From: Tetrahymena elliotti 4EA
Lineage: Eukaryota > Ciliophora > Oligohymenophorea > Hymenostomatida > Tetrahymenidae
Reading direction: 5' to 3'
Length of the DNA stretch: 64,000 nucleotides
Assembly (NCBI GenBank): GCA_000231825.2
Contig: AFXF02001633.1
Coordinates: forward strand, 124,001 to 188,000
A program made the translations under genes and the position numbers. A model generated the notes under the pieces. It was not told where the DNA came from and made no database searches. It saw only the letters and a list, made by a program, of their open reading frames with translations. Positions 10,976 to 22,843 of this stretch are shown here, in pieces (the first letter of the stretch is position 1; every line of letters begins with the position of its first letter).

Positions 10976-12797
10976 ATGAAAAATAATTGTTTTAAGAGAG
11001 TAGGAGATTATATTATAGATACAAATCACCCTTTAGGTAAAGGAAATTATGGTAGTGTTTATAGAGGAAGTTTATACTCAGAAGATAGTAACATAATTAA
11101 TGGATAAACAAATACAATTTATGCTATTAAAGAAACTCATCTCTTAAGCAATGATGCTTCTGATTTAAACAAAAAAAAAACCATTGCAATTAGAGAAATT
11201 AACAACTTAAAATAGCTTAATCACCGCCATATCATTAAATTTATAGATGCAAAGCAAACCGATAAAAATATCTACTTAGTCATGGAATATTGTAATGGTG
11301 GATCTCTTGAAGACCTTATTAAAGAAAGGAAACCAAACGAAAAGGAATGTTTATATTATTTTTCCTAAATAGTAAGCGCATTTAGGTATCTTATCTAAGA
11401 AGCATATATGCTTCACAGAGATATTAAGCCTGAAAATATTCTCATCCATAATGATATGATAAAGCTAGCGGATTTTGGTTTCTCTAGAGAAGTAGTCAAA
11501 GATGATATCGAATTTGTTACAATTGCAGGATCTCCTATGTTTTCAGCTCCATAAATTCTAAAATGTAAAACTTAAATATCTTTAGGAATAATTTATTTTT
11601 TGTGTTAAGATATATTTTTCTTTGTTTATTTTACTATTGTAATATTAATTCTTCATATTTCATTTTTTTTACTTTTAAGCTCAGCCTTACACATCTAAAT
11701 CAGAAATTTGGAGTTTAGGAGTTACTCTCTACTACATGCTCTGTTATGAAAACGAGAAAGACAAATCATGTTATCCTTGGCAAGCAAATTCCTCAGTTAA
11801 GCTTCTCTAAGAAATAGAAAAGAGAAAAGAAATTGAGTTCCCAGAAAGCAAAAACCTTAGTGATAAAGTAAAAAATCTTATACGTAAAATGCTTCAAATA
11901 GATGAAGAAGACAGATTAAATTGGGATGAACTATTTAATCATGAGTTATTTAGTTAATATAAATATGAGGACAATCTGATTAATGAAAGTAAAAAGTATG
12001 AACCTATTTTAGAAATTAGAGCTAATGAAGAAGATATCCCAGATATGACTCATATCATGAATAAAAACTAATCTAATAAATTAGCTATTGAACGTGTTGA
12101 AAAATTTATAGCATGGTAGACTAATCTTGCTTTTTTCTTATTTAAAACAGCTAAACTGTTTAAAGAAATTAAGTAATCAGTATTACCACTCTTCTTCGAT
12201 GAATAAAAAACTATAAATTAATTAATGTATGTATTATGTCGTAAGAGCAGCTCTATTTTTAATCGCTTAAAACTTATGTTTGAGTAAGGTGTTAAAAATT
12301 AATACAACCGTATTTAGTAACATGAGTGGGAAATATTTAAACAAAATACTGAAAAATATCAAAGCTAAAAAAAAAAGGTAGACATTAATTTTAACACATA
12401 TAAAATTAATTTAGAAAATTCTTATCTAAGTTGCAAAGCAACATCACCAAATGATGATCGTATAGTTTATTCCTTAGATACCAATTACTAGCTGGAAATC
12501 GAAGTAATAACAAAAGCTATATAACATCTTTATCTTGGATTAGAAACAGTTAATTAAAAAATCAATAATCCTCAAGGTATTCATCTATCAGAGGATGAAC
12601 ATAAATTACTTTTTGTACTAGATGATTTATTTATGATATATACATTTGAATATTCCTTCAATTAAAAAGATAATATAAAGTTTAAAAATATTGAAAAGCT
12701 CTATTACATTCGTAAGCTAGTCCCACCAAAAACTTTATTTGTCAGAATAGTAAATGCTTTCAAACACAACTTCTAAAATATTAATACTCATTATTGA
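10976..12797 (+). CDS. Ser/Thr protein kinase, tandem copy 1
   Basis: Two exons (10976-11564, 11680-12797) give 568 residues. The kinase domain fills roughly residues 5-320: glycine loop [12 protein letters not shown] lysine in YAIKE, catalytic HRDIKPEN, metal-binding DFGFS, and SPMFSAPQ where most kinases have APE. The intron splits the segment after APQ. All key residues are present, so an active enzyme is expected. The style, including TAGSP and LGVTLYYML, recalls ULK-like kinases that ciliates have expanded. The C-terminal 240 residues are helical, charged and unrecognised, but are shared with the next gene. No membrane segment or signal is seen. Substrate unknown. The neighbour at 13622 is a close duplicate in the same orientation. 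Confidence 0.88.
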
Positions 12798-13621
12798 ACT
12801 CACTTTAAATTTAATTTAATCAATAAATTTCAATTTGTAATTTATTTTTTATATGAATAATTAACTAAAGAGCCATCTTACAACAATCAAAAAATTATTT
12901 TTTGGAAACTATTAATCAATTTTTTGAAATATTATTTTTAAATTTTTCATTACATGACCTAAAAAAAGATTATCCTTGACTCATAAAAACACTTTTTAAG
13001 TCAATTTCAAATTTAATAGCTAAAAATATTTTTTTCAGTTAAAAAGAGCAAAGAAGGAAGTAGTTTGATGAAAATTTTAGAAAAAAATATTAAAAAATTA
13101 AAACCTCAATTTTATTTAAAAAGTTTGTAATAACTATTTAAAAGTTGTAGCTTTCTTATGCTTTAAAATGAAATTTGGAAATAACAAACTGTTTTAATTC
13201 TTTACCCTTAGTAATATCTGTAACAAGCAAATAAGTACATCTAAAATAAAATAAATCAATAAACTAAACTATCATGTTTATGTAGATTAAAACAATTAAT
13301 TCATGAATTAAATGAAAATTAACTAAATAAAATAAAGAAAAGACTAATAATTATAATGTAATATTTCAAATTTTATAAATATTTTTTGTTCGAATTTGTT
13401 TTACTTTTAGACATTTTGTTTTTAAAATCTAATTGTCAAAAATTAAAATTATTGATCAGATTTAAGGAAATTCATTTGTTCTTTCATTCTTTTATCTAAA
13501 GCTTAATTAAAAAATAAGTAGTAGGCATTTCTCTTTTCATTTAATTATTAAGTTATACTGTGTCTGAAATTTAATATAATTAATTAATTTTATTAATTAA
13601 AGTACTAAGAACTAAAAATAA
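12798..13621. other. Spacer between the kinase duplicates
   Basis: About 820 bp of AT-rich sequence. It does not resemble the spacer before copy 1 at a glance, apart from an AT-rich leader before each ATG, so the duplicated unit seems to cover little more than the gene. No gene or RNA was recognised. Confidence 0.45.
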
Positions 13622-15504
13622 ATGTAGCAAATGAAGCAAAATTGCTTTAAAAGAGTAGGAGATTATATTATAGATACAAATAGTCCTTTAGGTTAAGGAA
13701 ATTATGGTAGCGTTTATAGAGGAAGTTTGTACTCAGATGATAGAAATTTAATTAATGGATAAATGAATACCATTTATGCTATTAAAGAAACTCCTCTCTT
13801 AAGCAGTAATCTATCAGATTTAAGCTCAAAAAGAAATATAGCAATTAGGGAAATTAACAATTTAAAATAGCTGGATCACCCTCATATCATTAAATTTATA
13901 GATGCAAAGCAAACCGATAAAAATATCTACTTAGTCATGGAATATTGCAATGGTGGGACTCTTGAAAGGCTTATTAAAGATAAAAAACCAAACGAAAAGG
14001 AATGTCTCTATTACTTTTCTCAAATAGTTAGCGCATTTAAATATCTTATTTAAAAAGCAAATATGCTTCATAGAGATATAAAGCCTGAGAATATTTTGAT
14101 CCATAATGATAAGATTAAATTAGCAGATTTTGGTTTCTCAAGATAAGTTATTAATGACGATGTCTAATTTAATACTATTGCAGGTTCTCCAATGTTTTCA
14201 GCACCATAAATTCTAAGATGTAAGATAAATTTATTGCAATTATTAGAATCTAAAATACAAATATCAGCAAGATAAATATGATATAGCATTAATATTTTAA
14301 AAAATAATTTATTTTTAGTATTATGCACATTTATTCAATTAATTTATGGTAATAAAATTTACTTTTTTTTTTATTTTAAGCATAACCTTACTCATCTAAA
14401 GCAGAAATTTGGAGTTTAGGAGTTACTCTCTATTATATGCTCTGCTATGAAAACGAGAAAGATAAATCATGCTATCCTTGGTAAGCTAATTCTTAAGTAA
14501 AACTCCTGGCAGAAATAGATAAGAAAAAAGAAATTTAGTTCCCAGAAAGCAAAAACCTTAGTGATAAAGTAAAAGATCTTATACGTAGAATGCTTCAAAT
14601 AGATGAAGAAGACAGATTAAATTGGGATGAGCTTTTTGGTCATGAATTATTTAAATTATTTAGCTAGGAAAGTAATGAAGAGAATGTGGTAAAAGAAAGT
14701 AAGAAATATTAGAAAATTATTGAAATCGGAGCTAATGAAGAAGATTGCCCTGACATGACTCATATAATGAATAAAAATTAATCCAATAAAGTTGCTATTG
14801 AGCGTATTGAAAAATTCATTGTTTGGTAATCCAAACTTGCTTTCTTTTTATTCAAAACAGCTAAATTATTCAGAGAAATCAAATAATCTGTATTACCACT
14901 CTTCTTGGATGATTAAGAAATAATAAATAAATTGATGTATGTGCTATGTCGTAAGAGTAGCTCTATCTTTAATCGCTTAAAACTCATGTTTGAGTAAGGT
15001 ATCAAGAATTAGTACAATCGCATCCAGCAACAAGATTGGGAAATATTCAAACAAAATACTGAATTATATAAAATCTAAAAAGAAAAAGTAGATGAAAATG
15101 TTAAAGCTTACAAAACTAATCTAGAAAACTGGTACCAAAGCTGTAAAGCCACTTCACCAAAAGATGATCGTATAGTGAATTCTTTAGATATTAATTACTA
15201 GCTTGAGATTGAAGTAATAGAGAATGCTATTCATCATCTATATTTAGGACTAGAGCCAATCAGCTAAAAAATAAGCAATCCTTAAGCTGCTTTGTCAGAA
15301 GATGAATAAAAATTGCTCTTTGTATTAGATGATTTATTTATGATATATGCATTTGACTATTCCTTTAATTAAAAAGATAACGTAAAATAAAAAAACATCG
15401 AAAAGCTCTATTACATTCGTAAGCTAGTCCCACCAAAAACTTTATTTGTCAGAATAGTAAATGCCTTCAAGCACAACTTCTAAAATATAAATACTCGTCA
15501 TTGA
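13622..15504 (+). CDS. Ser/Thr protein kinase, tandem copy 2
   Basis: Two exons (13622-14219, 14381-15504) give 573 residues. It matches copy 1 along its whole length, including the intron position and phase, and long DNA stretches are almost identical (for example the first 60 codons and the region around [16 protein letters not shown] near the end). Differences are mostly single substitutions; the start adds MQQ, and one AAA codon in the glycine loop became TAA (Gln), giving [17 protein letters not shown] and DFGFS are intact. The intron is longer (161 against 115 bp) and diverged more than the exons, as expected for a recent duplication under selection. Function is inferred only as a kinase. 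Confidence 0.88.
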
Positions 15505-16679
15505 AATAATCTTTAGTTTTTATTAAAATTAACAATTTGCCTTTCTAGTTTATTTATCAAGTAATAGCAAATCAACTTTTGTAAATCTTGTATTTTTTCT
15601 TAAAAATTAAATTCATTTTTGATTATTTGAAATTTTAATAATTTTATTACTTAAATCTACCTTAAGTCCTCCTTTTAAATTGAATCGTAAACTCATAATT
15701 TCCTTAATATATCACTAGAAAACTTTCAAAATATAATTTAAATTCTATCTCTTTGTAAATTCTATTTTGAGGATCTATGGAACAATTTAAATATTGTTAG
15801 GAGTCAAAAGCAATTATTATAAATGATTAATATTAAAATTTTTTTTATTACCTACAATTACTCACATCAAAATAAATTATTTTTATGGTAAAGGACTTAA
15901 AATTTATTTTTAATTTTCAAAAACTAAACAAATTTGTATTTTACTTAATTCCAACAGAAAAGAAATACTGAATTAGTTTGATTTTTTTTATAATTTTAAT
16001 AAAATTTTAATTATGAATTAAAGAAATGAATTAATCTATGTAAAATTCTATTAGGTCAATAAAATTTTTTTAAATTAGCTGTTGATGTTTTTTTAAAGAA
16101 ATCAAATAGAATTTACTGACCATTAAAAATAAATTCATTAAGATTGATTATTTTTTGGAACTAAAAATTACAAGTTCAGAATTAATTTTGTAATAAACAT
16201 TATATTATTTGCTTACTTATCTTTTTTTATGATAAAGATCTTTCATCTTCTTTTTCAATCACTTTAAGAATATTCTGAGAGAAAAGGCATATTTTATTAA
16301 TAGCTGCCTGATAAATATACCTTTAAATAAAAAGAATTTTAGAAGAGATTCTCAATTTAATAATTGGAGTAAGATTGTAAAAAGAGATAATTAAAAAGAT
16401 ATTTAACATTTATTTTTATGATCAGATTTAAAGGTGATGATGCTTATGTTTGATGAATTGATTTTCATCAAAAGATATTTATTTATTGATTTATTTTCCT
16501 CTTTTATTTAATTGGTATTATGGAGATTTCTTTGGATATTAAAACTATCAAAAATGAATAAAAAAAATAATAATAAATTAATTAATATTTTAAAAAATAA
16601 AAGTAAAAAATTAAAATAGCCTTTTTTAAAAAAAGCCATATTTTAGGTAGTCTCAATTATAATCTTAGTATTCTGTATC
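15505..16679. other. Intergenic spacer, nothing recognised
   Basis: About 1.2 kb of AT-rich DNA between the second kinase and the pyrophosphorylase gene. No frame with coding character, no hairpin terminator and no RNA gene was recognised. Confidence 0.45.
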
Positions 16680-18489
16680 ATGTCAGCTCAATAACCTATT
16701 AATCACAAACTAAATCAAACTGAAGTAGCAGCTCTTATTTCTGAAATTGTTAGAAACAATCAAGAGCATCTTCTTAAAAATATTGATGAATTAAATGAAC
16801 ACGATCTCCATCTCTATTACCAAGATTTGAAGCAACTTGACTTCAAGCTCTTGCATAGTCTTTACTAGACTTACATTGTATAAAATTAGGCTCCCACTAC
16901 CTTCAACGATGATTAAGTAACTTTAGTTGAAGATATTTTGAGCTTAGAGTAACAAACTGGAGGCTTACTTAATGAATTATAATTACTTGGTCTCGAATCT
17001 ATTGCTAAGGGCGAAGTAGCTGTTATTCTCTTAGCTGGTGGATAAGGTAAATTTTTAAAAATATGTTTGATTTATGATAATAAGAAAGTTTTTACTTAAA
17101 ATAAACATGAGGAGTTTATATTTATTTGAACAGCAATATTTTAAAAATAGTACATAAAAATAAATCTTTTTCTATAATTAAATTTTAAAGGTACTAGATT
17201 GGGATATGACAAACCCAAGGGAATGTTTACTCTTGAAGTCCCTTCCAAGAGAACTATCTTTTCTTATTATGCAGATAAGATTAAGACCCTCTCTAACTAT
17301 GCTCTTTCTAAGTTCCCTTAATACAAGAAAGAAAATGATGCCCATGGCCGCTAAAGAATTCCCATCCAATTCTACTTAATGACTTCTGTAGTAACCGATT
17401 AAGACACTAAGGACTATTTCAAGGCCAATGATTACTTTGGTATTAGTGAAGACAGTATTCACTATTTCGTCCAAGGTTATCTTCCTTCTTTGGACAAAAA
17501 AGGCAAGATTCTCTTTGAATCAAAAAATAAAATCTTCCTTTCACCTAACGGTAATGGTGGTATCTATGATTCCCTTCAATCCACTGGAGTTTTAAAGAAA
17601 CTTAATGACCAAAAAATAAAATATATTTAGGTATTATTTTTTGAAATAAAATTCTTTATTTATCAAGGGAAAGTTGTCAGTTTGTTTATGCAAAGTGAAC
17701 AGCAATTAAAATTTAATTTATTTATTTTTTAGCTTAAAAGTAATCTTTATTTATTTCTTTTAAAAATATTTTTAGATGATGGGTGTTGATAACATCCTTG
17801 GTAAGTTTGCAGACCCTGAACAAGTTGGTTTGATGGTTAAGAAAGGATATGAAATTGTTTCAAAATATGCAAAGAAAAGAAATGCTGCTGAATCTGTTGG
17901 TATTCATGTTTTGAGAGACAAGAAATTCAGCATTATGGAATATTCAGATATGACTGAAGCTTAAAAAAACAAGGTTGATGCTAATGGAAAGCTTGTCTAT
18001 GATAAGTCATTCCTCTGCAACTTTTTCTGTTCTATTGATTTCCTTAATCGCATTATCAATGATGAACATGCAAGAAAAGAACTTTTCTAATATCACTTAG
18101 CTAACAAATAGGTTGCTTATTATGATGTAGATTTAAAATAAATTGTTAAGCCTGCTGAAAAAAATGCATATAAATTTGAATTGTTCATTTTCGATTCCTT
18201 CCCTCTTGCTAAATCCTTCTGCTTGATGGAAATTAACAGAGAAGAATAGTTTGCTCCCATTAAGAATAGTGTAACAGGCTCACCCTAAGATAACCCCAGA
18301 ACTGCTGTTGAATAACTTGCAAAATTACATTAAAAGTGGTTAATTAATGCAGGATACACTTTCGATTATCAAGCTTCTTGGGAAAATGTAGTAGAAATCG
18401 ACCCTAAGATTTCTTACTATGGTGAAAATATTCCTGCTCCTAGTGATGCCAACAAGCACATTACCACTAAACCCTTCTATTTAAAATGA
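16680..18489 (+). CDS. UAP1: UDP-N-acetylglucosamine pyrophosphorylase
   Basis: Three exons (16680-17046, 17191-17630, 17776-18489) give 506 residues, the normal family length. The enzyme joins UTP and GlcNAc-1-phosphate to make UDP-GlcNAc for N-glycans, GPI anchors and chitin. Seen in order: the nucleotide loop LAGGQGTRLGYDKPKGM, split by intron 1 after Q; FYLMTS; FVQGYLPSLDKKGKI; SPNGNGGIYDSL; GVDNILGKFADP at the start of exon 3; VEYSD-type MEYSDMTEAQ; FELFIFDSFPLAKSF; and an NPRTAVEQLAKLHQKW stretch. All substrate-binding motifs are intact. The exons use many C- and G-ending codons (TTC, CTC, ACC, AAG), unlike neighbouring genes, which suggests strong expression. The protein should be cytosolic; no signal peptide is present. 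Confidence 0.95.
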
Positions 18490-18815
18490 TATAAATAATT
18501 TTATATATTCTTGTTTTTGTGTATTTTTTATCATAAATTTAATTAAAAATTAAAAAAATAATTTTTTTTTTAAAATGAATTTAAAAAATTAATAAAAAAT
18601 GTTTATTCACTAAATTAAATTAAAGAATGATTTGAATATCTTTTTTGAATTCTACTTTTTATTTTTCAATTGATTTAATTAATAATAATTAATTAAGTAA
18701 TAAGATCAGTTATAATAATAAATAAATAATTCAATTTATTGATAACTTTTTTTGATTTATTATTCACACACATACACTTAGCTTATAATAATTGCATAAC
18801 ATTTCAACTTAAAGT
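18490..18815. other. Short intergenic spacer
   Basis: This 326-bp AT-rich spacer must hold the UAP1 3' end and the promoter of the leucine-rich-repeat gene. No motif stands out. Confidence 0.45.
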
Positions 18816-20148
18816 ATGAGTAAAAAAGAAAAAAAACCAGCCCCTAAAGATGTAAAAAAGGTTGATGAAAAACCTAAAGTTAATTTTGAAGAATTGATAA
18901 TGAAGAATTTATCAGAACCTAAGTTATCAATAGATCGCACAGGCTATCACTTCACTGTTTTAGATCTTAGTGTAGATATATTAGATCACATTAAAAATTC
19001 TATAATTAATAAATATTTTACAATAGAGCAAGTCATTAGATAGTTTATAAGGAATATTTGCTAACTATAAAGCACTTACAAAGATTGATTTGCATGGGAA
19101 TAATATTTAAGATATAGCAGTTCGTAAGATAATAAATTTAAGTAGAATAAAGTGATTTTTATCATATTTATAATTGAATAAATATAGTTGGCAATCTGCC
19201 TAATTTATTGTGGCTTGATGTTAGTCAAAACAATATCAAAGATTTAAAAGCACTCCAAAATGAAGAGGGATTCAGAAATTTAAAAGTAAAAATATTTGGC
19301 ATTTTTATTGTTTTTCATAAAATAAATTATAATTATGTTAAAATAAAAAGTATTTGAATATATCAAAAAACAGAATTGGTGAGCTTTTAACACCAAAGGC
19401 ACCTAATTTAATTCATTTAAACTTAAATGAAAATTTAATTGACAAAATGGAAACTTTTGAAGGTCATGAATCATTAAAAATTCTTGAGTTAAGAGGAAAT
19501 AGAATATAAACTACCTAATAGCTAGTTAATATGCCAAAGCTTTAAGAGCTATATTTAACTGCTAATAAAATTAAAACTGTAGTAGGTATAGACTCTCTTG
19601 CTAGTCTTATTAAGCTTCACTTAAGATTAAATAATGTAAATAAAAGTAATTCTTTACTATGTCTCATATTAAAAATTATAAATATAGATAGAATAATTTG
19701 AAGAGAACTTCCCTAATTTGGAAAATTTACAATATTTGAATTTAAGAGAAAATAAGATTGAAAAATTTGAAGAGATTTTAAAGTTAGCTACCCTTCCAAA
19801 TCTTAAAATTTTAGTGCACTCATTTAATCCTTTAATTAGTAAAAACCCTAATTATTTGTATGAAACAATTAATGGACTTCTTAAATTATAAAGAATTAAC
19901 AAAGTTGAGGTAAAAATACATTTTAAGTTGAATAAAATTTTCCATAAAAATATTTTTGAAGGTTACAAAAAGTTTAAAGCTAAATGCTTTCAAATTTGCA
20001 GAAGAAAAATGGAGGATTTAAGAAGATGTAATTAGTTACTAGGTGTTATTTTCTAGATTAAAAATTTTATTGAAAAAAATAGGAAAAGAAGAGATTGGAG
20101 GAAGAAGAAAGGTTGAAATAAGAATAAGAATAACAAGAAGAAAACTGA
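18816..20148 (+). CDS. Leucine-rich-repeat protein, LRRC23-like
   Basis: Seven exons (18816-18971, 19027-19123, 19188-19285, 19351-19635, 19688-19909, 19962-20027, 20083-20148) give 329 residues, close to LRRC23 (343). After a lysine-rich start, about eight leucine-rich repeats run from residue 45 to 260 (LTKIDLHGNNIQDI, LLWLDVSQNNIKDL, YLNISKNRI, LIHLNLNENLI, LKILELRGNRI, LQELYLTANKI, LIKLHLRLNNI, LQYLNLRENKI). The cap segment follows, then an acidic KRLEEEERLKQEQEQ tail like that of LRRC23. LRRC23 is a radial spoke component of motile cilia, fitting a ciliate. The repeats could also suit other axonemal LRR proteins. A standard reading past the first splice gives a false C-terminus, since intron 1 stays open. 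Confidence 0.8.
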
Positions 20149-20635
20149 ATAAATTATTTTTTGTTGTAGCAAAATATTTATCTATCAAAAAAGTTAAACA
20201 ATAATAAAAACATCTTTAAAAATAATTAATTTCTTTCACAAATAAAATTATTGTTTTGTATTTAAAAATTGTTGAAAGTAATTTAAAATTATAATAATTA
20301 GAATAAATTAAATGCAGCAAATATTAGCAAAATTATTTTAGTGTTTTTGAATCAAAATGAAAACTAAATAATGGCCTTTATTAAAATTAATTAAAATAAC
20401 CTTGGTTTTGATTAAGATAAATTAGAAAATAAATTTGAAAAATTAAAGCAATAATGCTTCTTAGATTTAAAGTGCAAAGTGAATAAATAGTTTAATAGTT
20501 TTTGAGAAGAAAAATCTTAAATAATTAATACAATAATTATAGCTAAAAGCAATTAATTTAGAATCTAAACAATCTTATCATATATCTTAGAGAATATTTA
20601 AGAAATATTTAGAAAGTAATATCTATTTATATAAA
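20149..20635. other. Intergenic spacer
   Basis: About 490 bp of AT-rich sequence with no recognised gene or signal. Confidence 0.45.
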
Positions 20636-22027
20636 ATGGCAGCATCTTAGAAAGTAGTTAATGGAATAGCCAAAGGCTTACAAGAATACGTTAATCCAAG
20701 TAACCATCAATTATAATTTATGTGAATTAACTTTAAAGCATTTAGTTTACACTTTAGAGAACATAATTTGGCAAGTAGAAAATTAAATAGTAATTAATAA
20801 ATGAGCTGATTATTATGAAATCCAAAGCAAGATAGCTAATTCAATTAAAAAGAAAATTGATCTATTTAAATAACATGTTTAATTAACATTTTTTTGTAAT
20901 ATCTATAAAGCAAAATTGACTCCCTTTAAAAAGGCTGTAAGAGACCAAATGATGGAAATTGAAGGTGTATAAGCATTTGAATAAGGTCTTTATCATAATA
21001 AAGATTATGAAAATATGATTAAACAACTTGTAGAATCAAGAAAAGCATTTAGGTAGCTAGCTTTTAATAATATGAACTAAAACAAACTAAATAAAATATA
21101 TTTTGTATAATTAAAGAAATTCCAGAAGTAAAACTGAAAGATAAAGCATTGCAAAATAATAATATGATGAATGGTCTAAATATGTAGAGATTCGTAAAAA
21201 CTAGTTGACTGAAGATTTCTAAATTCCTAAAAGTTTCTAAAATTAAATGGATTAAGTTTGGGGATTCGTCAAGAACCGTAAAGAATCTACCATTCACTCT
21301 TCAAAAATGCTTGACTTCCATTATGAATTAATGAACCAATTCAAATTTAATATTCCTATTGAACCTAGACTCCTTGTTTAGATGATCCATCCTCACTTTG
21401 GTTATCTTAGCAATTATCCTGTAATTATTTACATAGATATTTTATTAGTTAGTTATCTATCTATCTGGATTCAAAATTATTATTTAAAATATCTTTATGC
21501 AATCAATAGATAATTCTAAGAAATTATTTATCATAAATTTGATATTAAAAATATCTTAAATAATTTTATAGGGAAACTTTACTCAAGAAGATATTTTAGA
21601 AGTCTATAAATGCAAGTTAGTTGCCTCTATGGAAAGAGCTTTGGGTTAAGATTTACTTGCAAATGAAATTGCAGCATATACCTATTGGAAAATTTATGAT
21701 AAGTAAGCTCAAGGATCATTTGACCTTAAAACATTCAGTGAATTCATGAAGGTATTTTAAAATTAAATTTATCTATTTTATGAATGCAACATATTTTTAT
21801 TAATTGTTTTAGACTTTCAGATTTAATTTAGATGGTAGTGCTGAAAACTTCAAGTAAGAATTTAAGTTTGCTCTCCAATTATATCCAGGTAAACAAGTTT
21901 TATTATTTAAATCATTCTTGAAATAATTATTTATAATAAAGGTGAGTTAAGCAATGACTTACAGGAAGCTGATTAATTAGTTAGATTCGATTTCTATCGT
22001 TACCTTTTCTTAGAAAGAAATCTTTGA
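20636..22027 (+). CDS. Uncharacterised helical protein, six exons
   Basis: Exons 20636-20699, 20806-21052, 21117-21420, 21572-21751, 21813-21888 and 21942-22027 join in phase to give 318 residues, starting MAASQKVVNGIAKGLQEYVNP. The first half is charged and helix-prone, with SKIANSIKKKIDLFKQH and FKKAVRDQMMEIEGVQAFEQ. The second half has a distinct aromatic region (MDQVWGFVKNRKES, then VQMIHPHFGYLSNYP, then AAYTYWKIYDKQ). Codon choice in exons 3-6 is richer in C than in most neighbours, which hints at good expression. There is no membrane helix or clear signal. I do not recognise the family; a ciliate-specific mitochondrial or cytoskeletal subunit is possible but only a guess. The exon 1-2 junction ends in ATGAG and is the weakest splice. 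Confidence 0.7.
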
Positions 22028-22843
22028 TCTGTTTGTCTGCTTGTTCTCTGTTTTATATTTATTTGGTATTTTTCTGTCAAATCTAAATGAAAAATCAATC
22101 ATGTTAAAAACCTAGAAATAACGATAGATAAAAAAGCATTATTAAGGGGATTTATTAAATTTAATCAATCTATTTAAACCAATATCTATAATATTATTTG
22201 TAAATACATGCATATCTAATCGCTTTTAGTCATGTCTTTTAATTGATTTTTCATTCTATTAAATTAGTAATTGCATTCAAATTTAAATATTAGTAAAAAC
22301 TATTCAATTTTAAATTATTTTAAAGTTTATTTTACTGAAAGCTTTCTGTTTACATGTAAATAATCTGTATTCAAAGCTAAAATATTTTTGATAAGTAATT
22401 AATTTAGTCTATGATATGATAGAACTTAATTTAAATCTGATAAAATTTTGTTTAATTAAAGTATTTAATTTATGAAAAAAATCTAAAAGTAAGTAAAAAA
22501 AAATCTAAAAGTAGGTAAAAAAAAATTCAACTTTGAATTTAATTTGACTTACTTTTATAGAGTTAAAATGAATTTATTTTATAAGAAAATAATTTTAAAG
22601 AAAATAAACAAAAACAGGATTTTCTAGATGTTAAAATCATCTTCTTAAGTAATCAAAAAGTTCAACTATTATAAATCATTTTAAGCAACAGAAATGTTTA
22701 ACTTAAAAAAGGATTAAAAATTCAAGAAAGAATCGCAAATGATTTTTATTTAAATAATATCTTAAAATGAAGTTTTTATTTTAATATTTTTTAATTTCTT
22801 ACATGCTATATGTAAATATAGATTTCTATTAAAAAATATAATA
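22028..22843. other. Convergent intergenic region
   Basis: This region lies between the 3' ends of two convergent genes, so it should hold only terminators. It contains the tandem repeat listed separately and otherwise AT-rich DNA. Confidence 0.5.
22475..22516. repeat. Two-copy tandem repeat
   Basis: A run of As plus TCTAAAAGTA(A/G)GT occurs twice in a row (22475-22494 and 22495-22516), differing by one base and the length of the A run. It looks like simple slippage in a convergent intergenic region. Confidence 0.6.

Noticed and set aside
10350..10979. Plus-strand frame of about 200 codons without TGA before the first kinase
   Set aside because: There is no early ATG and no recognised domain. 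With TGA as the only stop, open frames of this length are expected by chance in such AT-rich DNA.
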